From Adineta vaga (lineage: Eukaryota; Rotifera): a stretch of 64,000 nucleotides of DNA. The position numbers and the translations under genes are program-made. Under the pieces are notes generated by a model, which was given only the letters and a program-made list of their open reading frames with translations, was not told the DNA's origin and did not search any database. The DNA is taken from the NCBI GenBank assembly GCA_021613535.1, contig CP075493.1:2666001-2730000 (forward strand). Reading direction: 5' to 3'. The stretch's first letter is position 1. Every line of letters begins with the position of its first letter. Positions 60,068 through 64,000 of this stretch are shown piece by piece.

Positions 60068-61533
60068 TTAAGATTTTCGTAAACGTTTCACATCGACACA
60101 ACCAACACGAAGTGGTGGTAAATTTTGTCTTTTACGAGTTTCATTCGTAGCTACATTCGATTGACTTGATGAAGATACTTTTTGATTTCGATGTTGAGGA
60201 AATGAAGGCATTAGTTCTGTTTCACAAGGTAATGGTGGTTCTTTGAAATACGAACTCCGTAAACAATCTTCTGCAGTGGCTCTAAAAATAATAGTGACTA
60301 TTTTGAAAGAGTTAAATATGAATAATATAAACCAAACCGTTTAGATGGATCATACATAAACATAAAATTAATAAGACGTAAACCGGCACTTGATAACCAG
60401 GAAAATGTTTGTTTCACATTATTGTAGGGTTGCTGACGTAAAGTAAAATTTTTCATGGAGGGTAAATTGTTTAAGCCTGGCCAGATTTTTTCAGTTGGTG
60501 TTCCGAACATATCAATAATTAAATCAATTTGTTGAATTTCTGATCGTCCAGGTAACAATGGGCGATGACATAATAATTCGCCAATGACACAACCTGCTGA
60601 CCAAATATCAATGGCTGTCGTTTGATATTTTGAACCTATATAAAAATCAACAATAGAATTAAAAAAATCATCAATATCTTTTTCTTTTCTTATCAAACCA
60701 AAGAGAAGTTCAGGTGCTCGATACCAAAGTGTAACGACCATTGGTGTCATTGTCCCATTTGGTAATGTAAATTGTCTTGCTAAACCAAAATCAGCTATTT
60801 TCAAACAACCACTATCTGTTAATAATAAATTCGATACTTTAATATCACGATGTACAATAAAACGTTTATGAACATAATTCAATCCACGAAATAATTGTAA
60901 AGCAATACATTTAACTTGTGCTTCAGTAAATGGTTGAGACATATGATCAAGTAAAGATGCTAGATCTTGTTCACAATATGTCATAACAAGAAATATTGAA
61001 CGTAATGATCTACCAACAGCTACTTCACGTAATTCAACAATATTTTCATGACGTAAATTAAGTAGAAGATTGATTTCACGCATCGAACTTATTGGTAAAC
61101 CCCATTGTTCATTTTCCATTCGAACTTTTTTCAAAGCAACAATTTCTTGAGTAGTTTTATCTCGACCACGATAAACAACACCATATGTTCCTTTACCAAT
61201 ACAATTTAATTTTTCAAATTCAGATACCGGCCTAAATAAAAGACGATGGATCTCAATAGTTGTAAAATTACTTTATTTTAAACATTTGTTTTCTTATTAG
61301 AGGAAATTTATTCGAATGATACTTCACTTTCGCACTACTTGCTTTCAAAGATTACTGAATATTCTACATTGATTCTATCAATCAATAAATAAATGTGCAA
61401 TTTCACTCAGATCTTACCTACATGTACCAAAGAGAGAAGAATCAGGAATTGTTATAGGCTGATCTGTAAGCATTGAATAAATCGTTGTTTTGTTCTCTTC
61501 ATTAATACTAGTATTTGCTCCTGACGAAGTCAT
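60068..61533 (-). CDS. CDK10: Cyclin-dependent kinase 10
   Basis: Exon 1 (61533; [20 protein letters not shown]) ends FGTCR and joins to [20 protein letters not shown], matching the CDK10 lead-in to the glycine loop. Next come [20 protein letters not shown] (a PISSxRE-type helix, the CDK10 hallmark), [10 protein letters not shown], the catalytic loop [19 protein letters not shown], the [12 protein letters not shown] activation-segment end, and [17 protein letters not shown]. The C-terminus [22 protein letters not shown] continues into a basic tail. CDK10 pairs with cyclin M and regulates ETS2 and ciliogenesis. A short intron lies after ELLFG (about 60637-60710). The start codon directly follows a TATCTAG acceptor. 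Confidence 0.95.
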
Positions 61534-62746
61534 CTAGATATATTTTTTTAATTTTTTGTCTAAAGTAGTAAAAAGAAGTCAGACCTCTTTTATATCATTC
61601 ATCTATATTCTATCTTCTACGGACAAATGGAAAATAAGACAAGATAAACAGACATATGTATATTTTTCCGTTGGTCAGTATTATAACTGAGACCAACATT
61701 CGCAATGGGTCGGTTTTATTCCGAAAAAGAAAAAAGTGCAGCCATTACACATATAAGTATATCTGTCTAATTCTACATAGATACGTTTGTTTTCTTTGCG
61801 GGCTGGCTCGAACAGATAGAAAAAGTTACACATAAAGGCAAAGTTTGCACAAAGAGAAGGAACAAAAGAAGAACAATAACAAAATGATGGTTGTTTTTTT
61901 TGTAAGAAAAAAAAGTAGTTCGCAATCTTGTGAGATAGAGCCAAACAAACAATAATGAAAGAAAAAAAAAGAACAAAGATGAACACACGCACACACACGA
62001 AAAATAGAGAAAAAAAAGAGACATATGAATGCCAATATATGTACAAAAGAAGTCGAACTGTGAAGAAAGTTAGAACCAATATATATTGCACACAGGGTCG
62101 AGTAAAAGAAAGTTGAAGGAATAAGATGTCTTTCGTCTTCATAGGTTCACTGAAAAAGCACTAAAATAAAGGATGAACGAGAATCTGAGAGAGAGAGAGA
62201 GAGAGGGAAAAAGAGAGAAAATGAGTGAAAGAAGACAAGAAGACGCGCACGCAAAAAGAAATTACTGATATTTTTTATACGTGTTTACAAAAAGAAGGTC
62301 TTTTTTTTTCTTTTTTTGGGGGATTTTTTTGAGAATTTTTTCGATTTTTTTGTATGTTTTTGTTTCCTGAACGTTGAAGATGAATAGATTAGAGCGTTTT
62401 TTTTCGCATAGAGAAAGAAAGACAATAGAAGAGAGAAAGAGAAAAATAGGTAGATGGAAGAAAGAAAGACATGAGTGTTATGCGTTGCTGAGCCGAAAAA
62501 AAGAAAAGAAGTTGAACAAAAAATAGATATGTATGATGAGAAAAAAATAAATAGAAGTGAAAGAATAACGATAATAACAACAACAAGAGATATTTGACTG
62601 GATTTTTTTTAATCTTCACCATTATTTATATCGTTACACCTCTCCTTACACACACACACCGTTTTTATTCTTGAACATTTCGATGATCATCATCGACAGA
62701 TCTAGAAAACAAAACAAAAAACTTCGTTTTATTTTCTCTCAATTAC
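61534..62746. other. Intergenic low-complexity region upstream of CDK10
   Basis: About 1.2 kb of purine-rich DNA on the plus strand (polypyrimidine on the minus). Open frames at 61681-62142 and 62389-62622 consist almost only of Phe, Leu, Ser and Cys from these tracts and are not credible genes. A GA microsatellite lies at 62187-62206. Confidence 0.55.
62187..62206. repeat. (GA)n microsatellite
   Basis: About ten GA units in a longer purine-rich run. Confidence 0.8.
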
Positions 62747-64000
62747 AAGAACATTCCATTCCTTAACCTTTGATGATTCGTTCGTTGTGATTGTGGTCGA
62801 TGAAAGAAATTATGTGTATAAAATTGTTGTTGTAATTGAATATGATATGGATATTTAAGTGAATTGCCATTTGGATATTGTATCAACGGTTTATCCATAG
62901 GACCATAACTGAAATCAACGAGAAATAGTTATACGATTATTTTCAATGACTGAATTTTAAGATTTATCTCTATTTTCTCGAAATATCTTCATTGATTGAC
63001 AAGATGTGAATACATACTTCATTCGACCATGTTGAATCTGTCGGACTGTTCGTTGTTCATTCTGATTATCACGATAGATTGTACGTAATCGTCTTCGATA
63101 GTTCAAAGTACTTTCACTAACCGTGAGAATTTTTGAAAGAATACTAAAATGATACAAATTTTGTATAGATAATAATGGTTCATCTCTTAATTAAATAAAC
63201 TAACGATGGTGCATTTTTCAATGTTGTATTTTGATCAGAAACACTTTGCAACAATTTATCAAATGCTTCACGAAATGCAGAATTAAGTTTTGGTGTCAAC
63301 CATGAAGCTTTACTAATATCATTTTCTATATGGAAAGAATTAAATGATGATAGACATAGTTTGCCATATACATACTATCATTAAATGGATCGACAATACA
63401 TAAATTACTAATTGTTCGATGTCCACAACAAAAGTTTTTAAACAATTCTTCTTTATCAATAAAACCGGCCGGACGATCTGGTTGATTTGGTGTTTGTACA
63501 CGAATACCCAATTTAACATAATTAAAATACACACCATATAATTCCAAAAAACTTATTAACATATGACCAAGATTAGCATGTTCAACTGTACTATTCGTAC
63601 TACTTGTTGTACAACTGCTACTATTACTACTATTACCACCACTTAAACCATTGTTAAAATGATCATCATCAAGATCACTATTATTATTACTACAACTATT
63701 ATTATCATCGGATGATATACATGAAGCAGCTGATGATGATGGATATGATGTCGATGATGAACAGTCATCTGTTGTACCATTTTTTAACGAAGATGATGAC
63801 GTAGTTTTGATTGTTGCCGATGATGATGTGGATAAACCAGATAAGAATGATGATGATAATGATGATGACCAAAATGTATGTTGATCTTTTTTATAATAAG
63901 TCTATGAAATAATAGAAATATACGAAAAATAAAATCTTTTGTTTTTAGTATTTACCTGAAAAAAGCAGACTAGCATAAGAATAAGTGAATAACTGCTAAT
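62747..64000 (-). CDS. TENT4/Trf4-type non-canonical poly(A) polymerase, C-terminal part
   Basis: This gene is cut by the window edge. The first visible exon encodes ISSYSLILMLVCFFQ, matching the SYSLILM helix of TENT4A/B and Trf4. An exon then reads YYKKDQHTFWSSS and runs into a Ser/Asn/Asp-rich stretch of roughly 95 residues, before HANLGHMLISFLELYGVYFN and NYVKLGIRV resume the PAP-associated domain. Later exons give FIDKEELFKNFCCGHRTISN, CIVDPFNDS, ISKASWLTPKLNSAFREAF and ILTVSESTLNYRRRLRTIYR. The tail ends TNHQRLRNGMFL at 62747. These enzymes add short or mixed A/G tails to RNAs in surveillance and mRNA stabilisation. The catalytic nucleotidyltransferase half would lie beyond 64000. Confidence 0.85.

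Noticed and set aside
61681-62142. 153-codon minus-strand open frame
   Set aside because: Composed of Phe/Leu/Ser/Cys from polypyrimidine tracts, overlaps two other frames of the same make-up, and shows no family motif.
1-64000. tRNA, rRNA or CRISPR arrays
   Set aside because: No cloverleaf-like T-loop contexts, rRNA-like tracts or regular direct repeats were recognised by eye; a covariance-model scan would be the decisive test.

Overview
The window is nuclear DNA of a small, intron-rich invertebrate. The best guess is a bdelloid rotifer (Adineta/Rotaria type). The evidence is AT-rich DNA, very short introns (mostly about 50-60 nt), tight gene spacing on both strands, clear animal orthologues (CASK, PTB, CLUH, CDK10, HMX, UBE2H), and two genes of types unusual in animals: a potato-inhibitor-I/eglin-like protease inhibitor and a DUF4037 protein. 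The species cannot be fixed from the sequence alone. No rRNA, tRNA, CRISPR array or bacterial-style operon was recognised.

Layout. 0-1.1 kb: secreted chitin-binding (peritrophin-A) plus EGF protein (-). 2.7-8.7 kb: CASK scaffold (-), divergent from UBE2H (+, 9.5-11.0 kb). 12.5-15.3 kb: PTB splicing factor (-), head-to-head with p47/NSFL1C (+), which is followed closely by RtcA (+, 17.6-19.1 kb). 20.8-28.8 kb: CLUH/clueless (+). One of its introns (2.35 kb) holds a complete intronless EXTL3-like glycosyltransferase gene on the same strand. 29.5-30.0 kb: DUF1761 membrane protein (-). 30.7-31.6 kb: Ser/Thr-rich orphan (+). 32.0-36.6 kb: DENN/WD40 protein resembling DENND3 (+), with a +1 frame break in the DENN core. 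37.1 kb: 70-residue eglin-like inhibitor (+). 37.9-39.0 kb: astacin protease (+). 39.3-41.1 kb: 5'-nucleotidase-family ectoenzyme (-). 43.1-44.1 kb: PCTP-like START protein (+), converging on a DUF4037 gene (-) with 4 bp between the stop codons. 48.3-49.1 kb: HMX homeobox (+) in a gene-poor stretch. 50.3 kb: small secreted orphan (+). 51.1-54.2 kb: two tandem TMEM185-like genes (-). 54.4-56.3 kb: a decaying NO VEIN/DUF3684-like pseudogene beside one hAT-like non-autonomous element and interrupted by a second. 57.4-58.2 kb: orphan gene (+). 58.5-61.5 kb: TMEM177-like gene and CDK10 (-), 69 bp apart. 62.7 kb to the window edge: TENT4-type poly(A) polymerase, partial (-).

How it fits together. 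Most genes are unrelated housekeeping or signalling functions. The shared architecture is the interesting part. Several start codons lie directly at, or a few bases after, a pyrimidine-rich AG acceptor with no recognisable upstream coding exon. Several same-strand pairs are separated by only 69-223 bp (CDK10/TMEM177-like, TMEM185 pair, p47/RtcA). This is the pattern expected for spliced-leader trans-splicing and operon-like transcription units, which are known in bdelloids, though 5'UTR cis-introns remain an alternative. All exon joins were made by eye from GT/AG sites and family alignment recalled from memory; none was checked against transcripts.
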